Positions 30,402 to 41,017 are shown, numbered from the stretch's first letter. The stretch is 64,000 bases of DNA from Methanococcoides vulcani (GCF_900111645.1 NZ_FOHQ01000007.1:62001-126000), one strand, 5' to 3'. Notes: generated by a model from the sequence alone, not told the origin. Numbers and translations are program-made.

Positions 30402-30796
30402 GGGGTATTCGCTCAAAGATCCCACGTGCACTGAATGCCGGCGCTAAGATCGAATGTGTTGATAACACTGGTGCACGTACTGTAGAGATCATTTCAGTCA
30501 AGAAGTACCGAGGTGTAAAGAACAGGATGCCAAAGGCAGGTATTGGCGACATGTGCGTTGTATCTGTAAAGAAGGGTACTCCTGAGATGCGCAAGCAGAT
30601 CATTTACGCAGTCGTTGTACGCCAAAAGAAGGAATTCCGCCGCCCGGATGGTCTGAGAGTCAGTTTCGAAGACAACGCGGTAGTGATCGTAGATGATAAG
30701 GGTATCCCAAAGGGAACCGACATCAAAGGTCCTGTTGCAAGAGAAGCAGCAGAAAGATTCCCAAAGATCGGCACAACAGCATCCATGATCGTGTGA
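30398..30796 (+). CDS. rpl14: Ribosomal protein L14
   Basis: This 132-aa subunit-interface protein contains the highly conserved stretch [19 protein letters not shown] and the motif [17 protein letters not shown]. The start is GTG 30398, overlapping the rps17 stop by 4 nt, with GGAGGTG just upstream. Confidence 0.96.
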   Translation: MRGIRSKIPRALNAGAKIECVDNTGARTVEIISVKKYRGVKNRMPKAGIGDMCVVSVKKGTPEMRKQIIYAVVVRQKKEFRRPDGLRVSFEDNAVVIVDDKGIPKGTDIKGPVAREAAERFPKIGTTASMIV

Positions 30797-30807
30797 GGTG
30801 TTAAATT

Positions 30808-31161
30808 ATGGTATCAAAACAGCCAAGAAAACAGAGGAAAGCACGTTACGATGCACCCCTCCACATCAGGCAGAAATATATGGCTGCACCTCTTTCAAAG
30901 GAGCTTCGCGGCAAGTTTGGTCGCAGTGCAAGCGTTATTATCGGTGACACTGTTGTGGTAATGCGTGGTGACCATGCAGGTACTAAAGGAAAGGTCGAAG
31001 CATTGTCCTTGAAGAGCGGAACCATCGTAGTTGAAGGTGTTTCTGTTAGCAAGGTAGATGGAACAGAGGTTCCAAGACCGATCTATCCTTCAAACGTGAT
31101 GATAACATCACTGGAATTGAACGATAAACGCAGAGAATCAATATTATCTAGAGGTAGGTGA
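30808..31161 (+). CDS. rpl24: Ribosomal protein L24
   Basis: This 117-aa protein has the KOW motif region ([17 protein letters not shown]) and an archaeal N-terminal extension ([17 protein letters not shown]). The stop TGA at 31159-31161 lies within a GGTGAT sequence that probably also serves as the ribosome site for rps4e. Confidence 0.95.
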   Translation: MVSKQPRKQRKARYDAPLHIRQKYMAAPLSKELRGKFGRSASVIIGDTVVVMRGDHAGTKGKVEALSLKSGTIVVEGVSVSKVDGTEVPRPIYPSNVMITSLELNDKRRESILSRGR

Positions 31162-31166
31162 TTCTA

Positions 31167-31877
31167 GTGGGCAAACATCAAAAGAGGATATCTGTCCCAA
31201 ATAGCTGGCAGATCTCAAAGAAGTCCAACAAATGGATAACATCCACAAGACCAGGTCCTCATAACAGATTACAGAGTCTTCCTCTTGCTGTTGTACTTAG
31301 GGACATGCTTGGTGTCGTTGACAACCGGGCAGAAGCAAAGAGAGTACTTTCAGAAGGCAAGGTCCTTGTTGACGGAGTCGCAAGGAAGGATCTAAGGTTC
31401 CCTGTAGGGTTGATGGATGTAATTAGCATCCCATTAAACAATGCAGAATACCTTATATTGCTTAATGGTAAGGGAAGGCTTGTTCTGAACAAGCTCGAGG
31501 ATATGGGCGCAAACAAACTGTGCCGCATTGAAAACAAGACTGTCATCAAGGGCGGAAACGTACAGATGAACCTGAACGATGGTACAAACCTTAATGGTTC
31601 CAACGATTACAATACAAAGGATTCAATCATACTTTCCCTTCCTGACAAGGAGATCGTAAAACACATCAAGTACGAAGTGGGCAATCTTGCAATGATCATT
31701 GGTGGAAGCCACTCTGGAGAGATCGGTACCATCAAGGAGATCAACAAGGTAAGGAGCTCTAAGTACAACACAGTGACCATCTCCGGTGAAACCGAGTTCG
31801 AGACGATCGAGAACTATGTTTTCGTAGTAGGCGAGAAGGAGCCAGAGATCAGCTTAGGTGGTGAGTCAATTGAGTAA
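31167..31877 (+). CDS. rps4e: Ribosomal protein S4e
   Basis: This 236-aa archaeal/eukaryotic S4e begins [19 protein letters not shown] and combines an S4-like RNA-binding segment (residues about 40-100) with a C-terminal KOW domain ([16 protein letters not shown]). I chose GTG 31167 because AGGTGAT lies 4-5 nt upstream. GTG 31158 would overlap the rpl24 stop and add three residues. Confidence 0.94.
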   Translation: MGKHQKRISVPNSWQISKKSNKWITSTRPGPHNRLQSLPLAVVLRDMLGVVDNRAEAKRVLSEGKVLVDGVARKDLRFPVGLMDVISIPLNNAEYLILLNGKGRLVLNKLEDMGANKLCRIENKTVIKGGNVQMNLNDGTNLNGSNDYNTKDSIILSLPDKEIVKHIKYEVGNLAMIIGGSHSGEIGTIKEINKVRSSKYNTVTISGETEFETIENYVFVVGEKEPEISLGGESIE

Positions 31878-32379
31878 CTCAATGAGAAATCCTAAGGTCG
31901 ATAAAGTGGTCGTCCACATGGGTGTTGGAGAAAGTGGTCAGCACCTTGTCGATGCAGAAGGGATCCTTGGAGCTGTTACCGGTCAGACCGTTATCAGAAG
32001 CTATGCAAAGAGAACTTTGCCTGCTTTCAGTATCAAAAAGAACGAGCCTATCGGATGCAAGGTAACTCTCCGTGGAGATACTGCAGAAGGTTTCCTGAGA
32101 ACATCTCTGGAAATTATCGAGAACAGCCTCCGTGCATCCCAGTTCGATGACTATGGAAACGTTTCATTTGGCGTTGAAGAACACACTGACTATCCTGGCA
32201 TGAAGTACGATCCTAACATCGGTATCTTTGGAATGGATATCAATGTGGTTGTAAACCGTCCTGGTTACAGGGTAAACAAAAGAAGGGTCTTAAAGCGAAA
32301 GATACCAACTTCCCACAAAATCTCAAAAGAGGATACGATATCTTTCTTTAAAGAAAATTATGGTGTGGTGGTAGAATAA
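31870..32379 (+). CDS. rpl5: Ribosomal protein L5
   Basis: This 169-aa protein contacts 5S rRNA and tRNA. The core reads [21 protein letters not shown] chose TTG 31870, 6 nt after AGGTGGTGA (31855-31863), because the longer frame from 31858 would start inside that element. The beginning overlaps the last codons of rps4e, and its TAA shares an A with the rps14 ATG. Confidence 0.92.
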   Translation: MSNSMRNPKVDKVVVHMGVGESGQHLVDAEGILGAVTGQTVIRSYAKRTLPAFSIKKNEPIGCKVTLRGDTAEGFLRTSLEIIENSLRASQFDDYGNVSFGVEEHTDYPGMKYDPNIGIFGMDINVVVNRPGYRVNKRRVLKRKIPTSHKISKEDTISFFKENYGVVVE

Positions 32380-32531
32380 TGACTCAGACAGAGAAGAACT
32401 TTGGAAGAGGCGCAAACGAGTGTAAAAGATGCGGTAGAAAGCAGGGTCTGGTACGCAAGTATGGTATCTACCTTTGCAGGCATTGTTTCAGGGAAATGGC
32501 CCGCGATATGGGATTTGAAAAATATACATGA
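32379..32531 (+). CDS. rps14: Ribosomal protein S14, zinc-binding type
   Basis: A 50-codon gene: [20 protein letters not shown]..., then [20 protein letters not shown] and TGA. The four cysteines (CKRC, CRHC) form the zinc ribbon of archaeal S14/S29. Its ATG overlaps the rpl5 stop (TAATG), and rps8 begins 11 nt later. Position and length are exactly as expected in this operon. Confidence 0.96.
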   Translation: MTQTEKNFGRGANECKRCGRKQGLVRKYGIYLCRHCFREMARDMGFEKYT

Positions 32532-32542
32532 GGTGAACAGGT

Positions 32543-32935
32543 ATGGTATTATTAGATCCTCTTGCTGATGCGTTATCTATGATCAAGAACGCTGAAGCTG
32601 TTGGTAAAGATTCCTGCACTATCAAGCCCGCATCAAAGCTCATAGGAAATGTCCTTAAGGTCATGAAGGACCGTGGATATATCGGTGAGTTCGAGTTTGT
32701 GGAAGATGGTAAGGCTGGAGTATATACAGTAGAACTTATTGGACGTATTAACAAGTGTGGAGCTATCAAGCCACGTTATTCAGTCGGAGCAACCGAGTTC
32801 GAGAAATGGGAGAAACAGTTCCTTCCTGCAAAGAACTTTGGTGTTCTGATCCTTACAACTCCTCAGGGAGTAATTTCCCAGTATGAGGCTCGTGAGAATA
32901 ACGTTGGTGGCCAGTTATTATCATTTGTGTACTAA
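32543..32935 (+). CDS. rps8: Ribosomal protein S8
   Basis: This 130-aa protein binds the central domain of 16S rRNA. It begins [18 protein letters not shown] and ends with the archaeal motif GVILTTPQG-like segment [28 protein letters not shown] lies just before the ATG. Confidence 0.96.
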   Translation: MVLLDPLADALSMIKNAEAVGKDSCTIKPASKLIGNVLKVMKDRGYIGEFEFVEDGKAGVYTVELIGRINKCGAIKPRYSVGATEFEKWEKQFLPAKNFGVLILTTPQGVISQYEARENNVGGQLLSFVY

Positions 32936-32952
32936 TTTAAGGGTGAGATGAT

Positions 32953-33486
32953 ATGGCAAAAGAAATCAAAAAAATAATCTCGATTCCTGAAGGTGTGACA
33001 GTAACGTTAGAAAATAACGTTCTGTCCGCTTCAGGGCCCAAAGGTACCAACACAAGATTCGTGTGGTATCCAGGTGTAAACATTGAAGTGAACGGTTCAG
33101 AAGTGGTCGTTGACTCTCCATCATCGAGGAAAAAACAAAAAGCAATGGTCGGAACGCTTTCTTCCCACATCAATAATATGATGAAGGGAGCTGTAGATGG
33201 ATTTGAGTACCACATGAAAGTGGTCTACTCTCACTTTCCAATGCAGCTTAAGGTCGAAGGAAAGCAGTTTGTCATCAGTAACTTCCTTGGTGAGAAGAAG
33301 CCAAGGGTTTCCAAGATCCTTGGTGAGACAACTGTAAAAACAAGTGGTGACGAAGTTATTATCTCCGGTATCAACAAGGAAGATGTCGGTCAGACCGCTG
33401 CTAACATCGAGCAGAAGACAAAGATCAAGCGCTTTGACCCACGTGTGTTCCAGGATGGTATATACATCGTTGAGAAGAGGGTATGA
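32953..33486 (+). CDS. rpl6: Ribosomal protein L6
   Basis: This 177-aa duplicated-fold protein sits near the sarcin-ricin loop. It has the typical internal motifs [13 protein letters not shown] and [19 protein letters not shown]. It follows rps8 by 17 nt and precedes rpl32e by 22 nt. Confidence 0.95.
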   Translation: MAKEIKKIISIPEGVTVTLENNVLSASGPKGTNTRFVWYPGVNIEVNGSEVVVDSPSSRKKQKAMVGTLSSHINNMMKGAVDGFEYHMKVVYSHFPMQLKVEGKQFVISNFLGEKKPRVSKILGETTVKTSGDEVIISGINKEDVGQTAANIEQKTKIKRFDPRVFQDGIYIVEKRV

Positions 33487-33508
33487 GAGAGAAGTGTAGG
33501 TGATCTGA

Positions 33509-33955
33509 ATGGAAGATACAGTTAATGAAACTAACATGAAAGAAGCAGTGACCACCGAACTTGCACTTGATGATGAGTCCAAGAGACTTTTTAAAGTCAG
33601 GAAAGTCCAGAAAGGTAAGAAACCTGCATTCAAGAGGACTGATTCACACAAGTACAAGCGTCTGGATTCCAACTGGAGAAGACCAAGGGGTCTTCAGGGC
33701 AAGCAGCGCAGGCACATTGCCGCAAAAGGTGCTCTTGCACAGGTCGGATATGGTAGTCCTGCAGCAGTAAAAGGTCTTCACCCGTCCGGGTATGCAGAAG
33801 TCCTTGTGAACACTGTTAAAGACGTTGATGACGTTGATGCTTCCCTCGAAGCTATAAGGATCGCAAGAACCGTTGGTGCAAGGAAGAAAGCAATCATCGA
33901 AGCAAAAGCAACTGAAATGGGTATTAAGATATTGAACCCTACCAGGAGTGAGTAA
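33509..33955 (+). CDS. rpl32e: Ribosomal protein L32e
   Basis: This 148-aa protein has an acidic N-terminal extension of about 40 residues ([20 protein letters not shown]) ahead of the conserved core [24 protein letters not shown] 33509 is preceded by a GTAGGTGAT element. Confidence 0.94.
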   Translation: MEDTVNETNMKEAVTTELALDDESKRLFKVRKVQKGKKPAFKRTDSHKYKRLDSNWRRPRGLQGKQRRHIAAKGALAQVGYGSPAAVKGLHPSGYAEVLVNTVKDVDDVDASLEAIRIARTVGARKKAIIEAKATEMGIKILNPTRSE

Positions 33956-33956
33956 G

Positions 33957-34403
33957 ATGACTGATCTCACAAACCAGAAAAGACTTGCAGCAAAGGTCCT
34001 GGGATGCGGAGTCCACAAGGTCTGGTTAGATCCTGAAGCTTCTGCTGAAATAGCAGTTGCTATTACAAGGGAAGATATCCGTGGTCTGATCGCAGGCGGA
34101 AGCATAAAAGCAGAGCTTGTAAAGGGTGTTAGCCGCGGACGCGCAAGAGAAAGGGATGCAAAGCGTAAATACGGCCACCGCAAGGGTCATGGTTCCCGTA
34201 AAGGTAGAAAGGGTGCACGTAACCCGAGGAAAGAGCAGTGGATGAAAAAGATCCGTGCTCTCAGAAGGAGGCTTAAGGAGCTTCGTGCAGATGGTACACT
34301 TGATAAGTCCACATACTGCAAGGTCTACCGTAAGGCAAAGGGTGGCGAGTATAGGAACTTGGCTCATATGGAAGCGCATCTTAATATTAAGAAGACAGAA
34401 TGA
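33957..34403 (+). CDS. rpl19e: Ribosomal protein L19e
   Basis: This 148-aa archaeal/eukaryotic protein begins [18 protein letters not shown] and contains the basic helix region [20 protein letters not shown] chose ATG 33957, 5 nt after AGGAGTGA. GTG 33948 would overlap rpl32e. The next gene is 59 nt away, the widest gap inside the operon. Confidence 0.94.
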   Translation: MTDLTNQKRLAAKVLGCGVHKVWLDPEASAEIAVAITREDIRGLIAGGSIKAELVKGVSRGRARERDAKRKYGHRKGHGSRKGRKGARNPRKEQWMKKIRALRRRLKELRADGTLDKSTYCKVYRKAKGGEYRNLAHMEAHLNIKKTE

Positions 34404-34462
34404 GCCTGAGGAATAGACAATGAAGACAAATTTACATGTTAAGTTGATGTGGAGGATCTAAT

Positions 34463-34984
34463 ATGGCTACAGGAGCCCGTTATAAAGTCCCATTCAGGCG
34501 ACGAAGGGAAGGGCGTACAGATTATCACCAGAGACTCAGGTTACTTCTGTCAAAAGAGGATCGTGTGGTTGTGCGTAAGAGCACAAGGCACATACAGTTG
34601 CAACTTGTGGCACCAGATGCAAAAGGAGATATGACATTATCGTCAGCTATCTCTACTGAGCTTGGGAAATATGGATACGAGGGAGCAACCGGTAACACAA
34701 CCGCAGCATACCTGACAGGTCTCTTGTTCGGATACAGGGCACTTAAGGAAGGCTATGAGAGCGGTGTACTGGATATCGGAATTCAGGCATCATCACCAGG
34801 ATGTCGCGTATATGCAGCACTCAAAGGTGTTGTTGACGCAGGACTGGATGTGCCTCACAATTCTTCAGTATTCCCATCTGATGAGCGTATAAGAGGAGAA
34901 CACGTTGCAGAATATATGGAAGGATCCAATCTGCCGGAAGTGTTCGAAGCAGTGAAGGAAAAGATCCTTGCAGAGTTCAGTTAA
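34463..34984 (+). CDS. rpl18: Ribosomal protein L18
   Basis: This 173-aa 5S rRNA-binding protein begins [21 protein letters not shown] and carries the archaeal L18 motifs ([31 protein letters not shown]). The ATG has GGAGG 7 nt upstream. Confidence 0.95.
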   Translation: MATGARYKVPFRRRREGRTDYHQRLRLLLSKEDRVVVRKSTRHIQLQLVAPDAKGDMTLSSAISTELGKYGYEGATGNTTAAYLTGLLFGYRALKEGYESGVLDIGIQASSPGCRVYAALKGVVDAGLDVPHNSSVFPSDERIRGEHVAEYMEGSNLPEVFEAVKEKILAEFS

Positions 34985-34995
34985 GGTGTGGTTAT

Positions 34996-35631
34996 ATGGC
35001 ATATGAATATAATGAGGAATGGGTACCCAAGACAAGGCTTGGAACGCTTGTTTCAGAAGGACAGGTTACTTCCATGGATGAAGCCATGGATTCCGGTCTC
35101 CCTATAAGGGAACCAAAAATAGTTGATATATTGCTACCTGATCTGGAGGACGAAGTTCTCGATATCAACATGGTCCAGAGGATGACCGACTCCGGAAGAC
35201 GTGTCAAGTTCAGGGCAACCGTTATCGTTGGAAACGGCGATGGTTTTGTTGGACTTGGTCAGGCAAAGGATGTACAGGTAGGACCTGCTATCAGAAAGGC
35301 TATTGACAATGCAAAGATCAACATCACACGTATCAAACGTGGATGCGGTTCATGGGAATGCGGTTGTGGACTTCCACATACCGTTCCTTCCGAGGTCAAT
35401 GGAAAGGCAGGTAGTGTCACTGTAGTATTGAAGCCTGCACCACGTGGACTTGGACTTGCTGCTGGAGGCACTGCAAAGAAAGTGCTTGATAAAGCAGGTG
35501 TCAAGGACGTATGGACCCGTACAGAAGGTCAGACCAGGACTACTCTCAACTTCGCAAAGGCAACATACAATGCTCTGATGAACACAGGCACTGTAAGAAG
35601 ACCAATTGTATTTGATGAGACGGAGGACTGA
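34996..35631 (+). CDS. rps5: Ribosomal protein S5
   Basis: This 211-aa small-subunit accuracy protein has the double-stranded RNA-binding-like domain [20 protein letters not shown] and the central CGSWECGCG loop, and its second domain ends with [10 protein letters not shown]. rpl30 starts 2 nt after its stop. Confidence 0.96.
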   Translation: MAYEYNEEWVPKTRLGTLVSEGQVTSMDEAMDSGLPIREPKIVDILLPDLEDEVLDINMVQRMTDSGRRVKFRATVIVGNGDGFVGLGQAKDVQVGPAIRKAIDNAKINITRIKRGCGSWECGCGLPHTVPSEVNGKAGSVTVVLKPAPRGLGLAAGGTAKKVLDKAGVKDVWTRTEGQTRTTLNFAKATYNALMNTGTVRRPIVFDETED

Positions 35632-35633
35632 AT

Positions 35634-36095
35634 ATGTTCGCAGTAGTCAGAATGAGGGGCCAGGTGCATGTTAGCGGTGAGATCGAGGATACCCTCGGTA
35701 TGCTTCGCCTGCACAAGGTCAACCACTGCGTATTCCTTGCTGACAACCCTAACAACAAGGGTATGATCCAGAAAGCAAAGGATTACATTGCATACGGTAC
35801 TGTTGATGCTGATACTCTGGTAGAGGTAATCGGCAAGCGCGGAAGGCTGGAGGGCGATGCACGCCTGACAGATGCTTATGTGAAGGAGAACACAGATTTC
35901 GACTCCATTAAAGCATTCGCAGAAGCTCTTGTCAGCGGAAATGCAAAGATCAATGACGTTCCTGGTCTGAAGCCGGTTTTCAGGCTTCACCCACCAAGGA
36001 AAGGTCACGCTGGTATCAAGAGGACCGCTCAGCAGGGCGGTGTCCTTGGAAACCATGGTGAAGACATAAAGACACTTTTGAACAAGATGAGGTGA
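35634..36095 (+). CDS. rpl30: Ribosomal protein L30
   Basis: This 153-aa archaeal-type L30 begins [21 protein letters not shown] and ends in the motif [21 protein letters not shown]. It follows rps5 by 2 nt. Confidence 0.95.
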   Translation: MFAVVRMRGQVHVSGEIEDTLGMLRLHKVNHCVFLADNPNNKGMIQKAKDYIAYGTVDADTLVEVIGKRGRLEGDARLTDAYVKENTDFDSIKAFAEALVSGNAKINDVPGLKPVFRLHPPRKGHAGIKRTAQQGGVLGNHGEDIKTLLNKMR

Positions 36096-36102
36096 TGTTA
36101 CT

Positions 36103-36543
36103 ATGAGCAACAAAACCAATACAAAGAAGTTCAGGGGTTCACGCACCTGCGGTGGCGGTACTACCAAGAATCGCCGTGGTGCTGGTAACCGTGGTGGACG
36201 TGGTAGGTCCGGTGAGAACAAGCATCATTTCACAAGGGCTTTACAACTCGGATACACACGTGGAAGCAACCGTGGATTCTCTCGTCCATTGAAGATGATC
36301 CGCGACGTTTCAGTAGTGAACGTCGGTGAACTTGACGAACTTGCAGATCAGCTTGTAGAAGATGGCTTTGCACAACTTGAAGAAGGTGCATATGTCATCG
36401 ATCTTGCAGATCTTGAGATTGAAAAGGTTCTTGGTACCGGAAAAGTAACAAAGAACATGGTTGTTACAGCAAGCAGCTTCTCAGGAGTTGCGCGGGACAA
36501 GATCGAGAATGCAGGTGGATCCTGCGTAGAAATTGAAGAGTAA
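36103..36543 (+). CDS. rpl15: Ribosomal protein L15
   Basis: This 146-aa protein has the basic N-terminal half ([19 protein letters not shown], then [10 protein letters not shown]) typical of archaeal L15. It is the last ribosomal gene before a stem-loop that overlaps its stop codon, so the ribosomal transcript may end here. Confidence 0.95.
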   Translation: MSNKTNTKKFRGSRTCGGGTTKNRRGAGNRGGRGRSGENKHHFTRALQLGYTRGSNRGFSRPLKMIRDVSVVNVGELDELADQLVEDGFAQLEEGAYVIDLADLEIEKVLGTGKVTKNMVVTASSFSGVARDKIENAGGSCVEIEE

Positions 36544-36561
36544 TGTCTTTTACAGACATTA
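36541..36561 (+). terminator. Stem-loop at the end of rpl15
   Basis: TAATGTCT (36541-36548, including the stop codon) and AGACATTA (36554-36561) form an 8-bp stem with a 5-nt loop, followed by CTTTTATATTT. It suits a terminator of the ribosomal operon. Confidence 0.6.
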
Positions 36562-36589
36562 CTTTTATATTTATTGCGTTTTTATTTAG

Positions 36590-36653
36590 TGCAGATTAAT
36601 TTATATTATAACAAAGTCCAATGGACTTTCAATCCCGTATAAAGGTGTAGTTA
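36590..36653 (+). promoter_or_regulatory. secY promoter
   Basis: TATA-like TTATATTA at 36601-36608 lies 46 nt ahead of the secY ATG, with AAAGGTG as ribosome site near 36640. Together with the preceding stem-loop it suggests that secY-adk-DUF106-cmk-cbf5 can be transcribed on its own. Confidence 0.5.
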
Positions 36654-38132
36654 ATGAGTCTCAGGGAGAGTTTGGAACCGTTTTTTAACAGATTGCCCGC
36701 CGTTGCAAGTCCGGAGGGGCATGTGCATTTTAAGAACAAGCTAATGTGGACTCTTGGAATATTGGTACTTTACTTTGCACTCGCAAATGTACCTCTTTTT
36801 GGTCTTTCCAAGGATTCCATTGATTTGTTCGAACAATATAGAGCGTTCTTTGCAGGAGCATCAGGATCACTAATGCTTCTTGGTATAGGTCCTATTGTGA
36901 CCGCATCTATTGTCCTCCAACTTCTGGTTGGAGCTGACGTTATCAAGCTCAACATGTCCGATCCTGCAGACCAGGCGTTCTTCCAGGGTGCACAGAAATT
37001 CATGGTCTTTGTAATGATCGTTCTTGAAGCTCTGCCACAGATAGTAGGAGGCTATATCCTGCCGGATGCCGGAGTAGCATCAGCGCTTGGAGTGGGTCTT
37101 GGAGTTGTTACATCCATTATATTCATTCAGATATGTATCGGCGGTATGCTAATCCTGTTCATGGATGAGATCGTGTCAAAATGGGGAATTGGTTCCGGTG
37201 TGGGACTGTTCATCGTTGCTGGCGTTTCGCAGCAGATCGTAACTGGATTGTTCAACTGGGGACTCGACACCGGAGGTCTTCCTATCGGAATACTTCCAAA
37301 GTGGATATATATAGCTCAGAATATAGGGTTAGATTACATTCTCACAGGCGATGGAGCCATGTTCCTGCTTATCAGAGGTGGAGTTCTGGCACTTGTGAGT
37401 ACTGTTGCAATCTTCCTGCTGGTCGTATATGTAGAGAGTACCCGCATTGAGATCCCATTGGCACACAGCGCTGTAAGAGGTGCAAGGGGAAGGTTCCCTG
37501 TAAAGCTTATCTATGCATCCGTTCTTCCAATGATCCTTGTCAGGGCTCTCCAGGCGAACATACAGATGGTAGGTCTGCTACTTTCAGGACGTGGTATAAC
37601 TCTATTTGGTGAGTATTATGGTTCTACTCCTATCAACGGCGTGATGTACTATCTTTCGCCTATAAACAGTCCATATGACTGGATACCTTCACTTGTAAGG
37701 GAGTCATTTACAGGATACGGTGTTTCGGTGCCTTCAATGTGGCAGGTAGGATTACATGTTCTCGTTGATGCAACGTTCCTTATCGTTGGTGGTATCATAT
37801 TCGCTTTGTTCTGGATCGAAACCACTGGTATGGGTGCAAAACCTACTGCACAGAAGGTGTTCAATTCAGGAATGCAGATCCCTGGTTTCAGGCGTAATGT
37901 CGGAAGTATCGAGAAGGTCATGTTACGATATATCCCGAAGGTAACCATTATTGGTGGTGCTTTCATTGGTGTCCTTACACTTCTGGCAAGTATGCTGGGT
38001 ACCATTGGTGGTGCCGGAGGTACAGGCTTACTGCTTACAGTAAGTATTGTATATCGTTTGTATGAGGATATTGCATCTGAACAGATGATGGAAATGCATC
38101 CAATGGTCAGGTCGTTCTTCGGACAGGATTAA
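36654..38132 (+). CDS. secY: Protein translocase channel subunit SecY
   Basis: SecY forms the membrane pore for protein export and insertion, together with SecE and Sec-beta (not in this window). The 492 residues have about ten membrane helices and the conserved cytoplasmic loops (ESTRIEIPLAHSAVRGARG, and KPTAQKVFNSGMQIPGFRRN). It is followed by adk after 22 nt. Confidence 0.96.
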   Translation: MSLRESLEPFFNRLPAVASPEGHVHFKNKLMWTLGILVLYFALANVPLFGLSKDSIDLFEQYRAFFAGASGSLMLLGIGPIVTASIVLQLLVGADVIKLNMSDPADQAFFQGAQKFMVFVMIVLEALPQIVGGYILPDAGVASALGVGLGVVTSIIFIQICIGGMLILFMDEIVSKWGIGSGVGLFIVAGVSQQIVTGLFNWGLDTGGLPIGILPKWIYIAQNIGLDYILTGDGAMFLLIRGGVLALVSTVAIFLLVVYVESTRIEIPLAHSAVRGARGRFPVKLIYASVLPMILVRALQANIQMVGLLLSGRGITLFGEYYGSTPINGVMYYLSPINSPYDWIPSLVRESFTGYGVSVPSMWQVGLHVLVDATFLIVGGIIFALFWIETTGMGAKPTAQKVFNSGMQIPGFRRNVGSIEKVMLRYIPKVTIIGGAFIGVLTLLASMLGTIGGAGGTGLLLTVSIVYRLYEDIASEQMMEMHPMVRSFFGQD

Positions 38133-38154
38133 ACGAAAAAATGGAGATATTTAA

Positions 38155-38802
38155 ATGAATGTTGTGTTATTTGGTCCACCGGGTGCAGGAAAAGGCACCC
38201 AGGCCAAGGAACTGGCTAAGCATTATCAGATCCCTCACATATCTACCGGTGATATTTTGAGGGCAAATGTACGTGATGGTACCGAACTTGGACGTGAGGC
38301 TAAGGAATACATGGATAAAGGCGAACTTGTGCCTGACGAAGTGCTGATCGGTATTATCAAGGACCGTCTTACGGAGTCTGACTGTAAGGCCGGATATCTT
38401 CTTGACGGCTATCCAAGGACAGTTCCTCAGGCAGACGCTCTTTCAGGCATTCTTGATGATATTAGGATGCCTCTTGAAGTCGTCCTTAATATCGATGTTG
38501 CCGATGAGGAACTTATAACCCGTCTTTGCGGAAGGTATATGTGTACCTGTGGTGAGAGCTATCACATCAAGTTCAACCCTCCAAAGAATGAGGGTGTCTG
38601 TGACGCATGTGGTGCACAGCTCTACCAGCGCGATGATGATAAAGAAGATGTTATCGGGCAGAGACTCGATTCCTATAAGGGGAAAACCCAGCCTCTTATC
38701 GATTATTACAAGGACAAAGGTATCCTTGTTAATATTGATGGAACTGGTGAGATCGGCAGAGTATTTTCAGATATCTGCGAAGTACTTGACCAGTACAAGT
38801 AA
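38155..38802 (+). CDS. adk: Adenylate kinase, bacterial type with zinc lid
   Basis: Adk interconverts ATP + AMP and 2 ADP. The 215-aa protein has the P-loop FGPPGAGKGTQA, the AMP-binding DGYPRT motif, and a long lid with four cysteines (CTCGES...CDACG) that bind zinc. This architecture is the bacterial type. Methanococcales and many other archaea use an unrelated short AdkA. Its place between secY and the DUF106 gene matches other archaea. Confidence 0.95.
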   Translation: MNVVLFGPPGAGKGTQAKELAKHYQIPHISTGDILRANVRDGTELGREAKEYMDKGELVPDEVLIGIIKDRLTESDCKAGYLLDGYPRTVPQADALSGILDDIRMPLEVVLNIDVADEELITRLCGRYMCTCGESYHIKFNPPKNEGVCDACGAQLYQRDDDKEDVIGQRLDSYKGKTQPLIDYYKDKGILVNIDGTGEIGRVFSDICEVLDQYK

Positions 38803-38823
38803 GCTAATAGAAGGTGATGATGC

Positions 38824-39444
38824 ATGGCAGATTCAAATTTCAAGAAAACAGCAGAAAGGTTTGTACTGGCGGTCGGTATCTCTTTGATGATAGGTATTCT
38901 TGTTCTCGGTGAGGAGGGCAGGGAAGGTATTGGAGCTATCGTTGGCATCCTGATGGATCCTATAAGTGCTATGGTCGGTGATGGCAACTTCCACATAATG
39001 TTGTTCATCATGGCAGCGATCACTGCTTTGTATGCATCACTTATTCAGAAATATACTATTAACTGGCAACTTATGCGCAACACACAGGAGCGCATGAAGT
39101 CCTTCCAGAAGGAGTTCCGTGAGGCACAGCTCTCACAGAACACCTATATGGTCAAAAAGTTAGAAGAGCAGCGTGCTGATATGATGGGTGACCAGATGGA
39201 GATGTCAAAGCAGCAGTTCAAACCGATGGCATATATCAGTATCATCTCTCTGCCGCTTTTCATGTGGGCATATCATTACATTAGCCTGCATCCAGGTGCT
39301 TCACTCGTATTCCCATTCTGGGGAGAGCAAGAGCTTGTGACTACTGTTCTGGGCCCGATCCAGTACTGGATATTCTGGTACTTCATTACATCACTGGCTA
39401 TCAGTCAGGTAGTGCGTAAAGCACTGGATATTGGTGGCGTCTAA
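38824..39444 (+). CDS. DUF106 membrane insertase (Oxa1/EMC3 superfamily)
   Basis: The 206-aa protein has three or four membrane helices (LAVGISLMIGILVLG, IMLFIMAAITALYASLI, YISIISLPLFMWAYHY, IQYWIFWYFITSLAIS) separated by a charged cytoplasmic coiled coil (NTQERMKSFQKEFREAQ). This layout fits the archaeal YidC/Oxa1-like proteins. Its link to secY supports a role in membrane protein insertion (known for relatives, inferred here). It precedes cmk by 2 nt. Confidence 0.88.
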   Translation: MADSNFKKTAERFVLAVGISLMIGILVLGEEGREGIGAIVGILMDPISAMVGDGNFHIMLFIMAAITALYASLIQKYTINWQLMRNTQERMKSFQKEFREAQLSQNTYMVKKLEEQRADMMGDQMEMSKQQFKPMAYISIISLPLFMWAYHYISLHPGASLVFPFWGEQELVTTVLGPIQYWIFWYFITSLAISQVVRKALDIGGV

Positions 39445-39446
39445 GC

Positions 39447-39974
39447 ATGCTTTTAACTATTAGTGGACTGCCGGGCAGTGGAACCACTACTGTGGGAAAA
39501 CTACTGGCAGAACATTATGGTGTGAGGATGATCTCCGCAGGTGATGTTTTCAGGGGTCTTGCAAAAGAACGTGGAATGACACTTGCAGAGTTTGGCAGTC
39601 TCGCAGAGTCTGATCCTTCCATTGACATCGAGATCGACAAAAGGCAGAGCAAGATCGCAAATAGCTCTGATCGTCTTATTCTTGAAGGTCGACTTGCAGG
39701 CCACATGGCTGGAAATGCTCTGAAGTTATGGGTAAAAGCTCCCATGGAAGTGCGTGTCAGGAGGATAGTCGAAAGGGAAGGCTCGTCCTTTGATGTATGC
39801 CTGGAGGAGACTGTAGAACGTGAAGCTTCGGAAGCATTACGTTACAAAGAGATACATTCAATTGATATCAACGATCTTTCTATTTATGATATAGTTATTG
39901 ATTCCAGTCGCTGGGACCAATTTGCGATCACAGACATTCTCATACAGGCCATCGATGGCTGTGGCGGATTTTAA
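39447..39974 (+). CDS. cmk: Cytidylate kinase, archaeal type
   Basis: This 175-aa nucleotide kinase phosphorylates CMP/dCMP. It begins MLLTISGLPGSGTTTVGKLLA (a GxPGSGTT P-loop typical of archaeal Cmk) and has DVFRGLAKERGMTLAEF. It sits 2 nt after the DUF106 gene and 22 nt before cbf5. No L34e or L14e gene lies between, unlike in some other archaea. Confidence 0.93.
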   Translation: MLLTISGLPGSGTTTVGKLLAEHYGVRMISAGDVFRGLAKERGMTLAEFGSLAESDPSIDIEIDKRQSKIANSSDRLILEGRLAGHMAGNALKLWVKAPMEVRVRRIVEREGSSFDVCLEETVEREASEALRYKEIHSIDINDLSIYDIVIDSSRWDQFAITDILIQAIDGCGGF

Positions 39975-39996
39975 TAAATAATTTGCAGGTACTGCT

Positions 39997-40989
39997 ATGG
40001 TTTCATCAAGAACTTCTAAAGACGTGGACATGATGGTCGTAAAGGCACATGCTACCACGAATGCCGCATACGGTTGCAAGCCTGAAGATCGTCCTATTCT
40101 TGATTATATTAATCTGGGTGTCGTGAACATCGACAAACCTGTGGGTCCTACCAGTCATGAAGTAACAGCATGGATAAGGGATATGGTGGGTGTAAGTAAG
40201 GCCGGTCATTCCGGTTCACTTGACCCTGGTGTTACAGGTGTGCTTCCAGTGATGCTTGGAAAGGCTACTAAAGCAGTCTCAGCCCTGCGTCTTTCAGGCA
40301 AGGAGTACATCTGCCTCATGCACCTTCACAATGACATTCCTGAAATAAAGATCAGACGTGTATGTAAGGACTTCAACGGTCCTATTTACCAGACCCCGCC
40401 TATTATCTCTGCGGTCAAAAGGCAGTTGCGGATAAGGAATATCTACTATCTTGATGTTCTTGAGATCGATGGCAGGGAAGTGCTCATGAGAGTAGGCTGT
40501 GAGGCAGGAACATATCTGCGCAAACTCTGTCATGACATTGGTCTCATACTGGGCTGTGGTGCTAATATGAAGCAACTACGCAGGACAGGTACAGGTCCGT
40601 TCAGGGAAGATACTCTGGTGACCCTATACGATCTCAAGGATGCCTGTGTTTTCTGGCAGGAGGACAACGACGAGACCGAACTTCGAAAGTTGATACTTCC
40701 AATGGAAGATGGTTTGTCTCATCTGCCTCGGATCGTTATACGCGACACTGCTGTAGATGCGATTTGCAGAGGTGCATACCTTGCAGTTTCAGGTATCGTT
40801 TCTTTCAGCAAGAGCATCAAAAAGGACGATAAGGTTGCTTTATTCACATTAAAGGGGGAAGCTGTGGCACTATGCAAGGCATCCATGGATTCCGATGAAC
40901 TATTGAACAATGACCATGGCATATCTTGCATTACCGAAAGAGTAATAATGGATGCCGCTATTTATCCCAGATGCTGGAAGGCGAAATAA
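39997..40989 (+). CDS. cbf5: tRNA/rRNA pseudouridine synthase Cbf5 (TruB family)
   Basis: Cbf5 is the catalytic subunit of the archaeal H/ACA RNP and can also modify tRNA position 55. The 330 residues contain the catalytic aspartate in HSGSLDPGVTGVLP and a C-terminal PUA domain (about 255-330). The N-terminal extension of about 35 residues is ordinary for the family. The tRNA-Ser gene follows after 28 nt. Confidence 0.95.
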   Translation: MVSSRTSKDVDMMVVKAHATTNAAYGCKPEDRPILDYINLGVVNIDKPVGPTSHEVTAWIRDMVGVSKAGHSGSLDPGVTGVLPVMLGKATKAVSALRLSGKEYICLMHLHNDIPEIKIRRVCKDFNGPIYQTPPIISAVKRQLRIRNIYYLDVLEIDGREVLMRVGCEAGTYLRKLCHDIGLILGCGANMKQLRRTGTGPFREDTLVTLYDLKDACVFWQEDNDETELRKLILPMEDGLSHLPRIVIRDTAVDAICRGAYLAVSGIVSFSKSIKKDDKVALFTLKGEAVALCKASMDSDELLNNDHGISCITERVIMDAAIYPRCWKAK

Positions 40990-41017
40990 ACGCCAGTCAG
41001 CGCGAATACGGCTTTTT

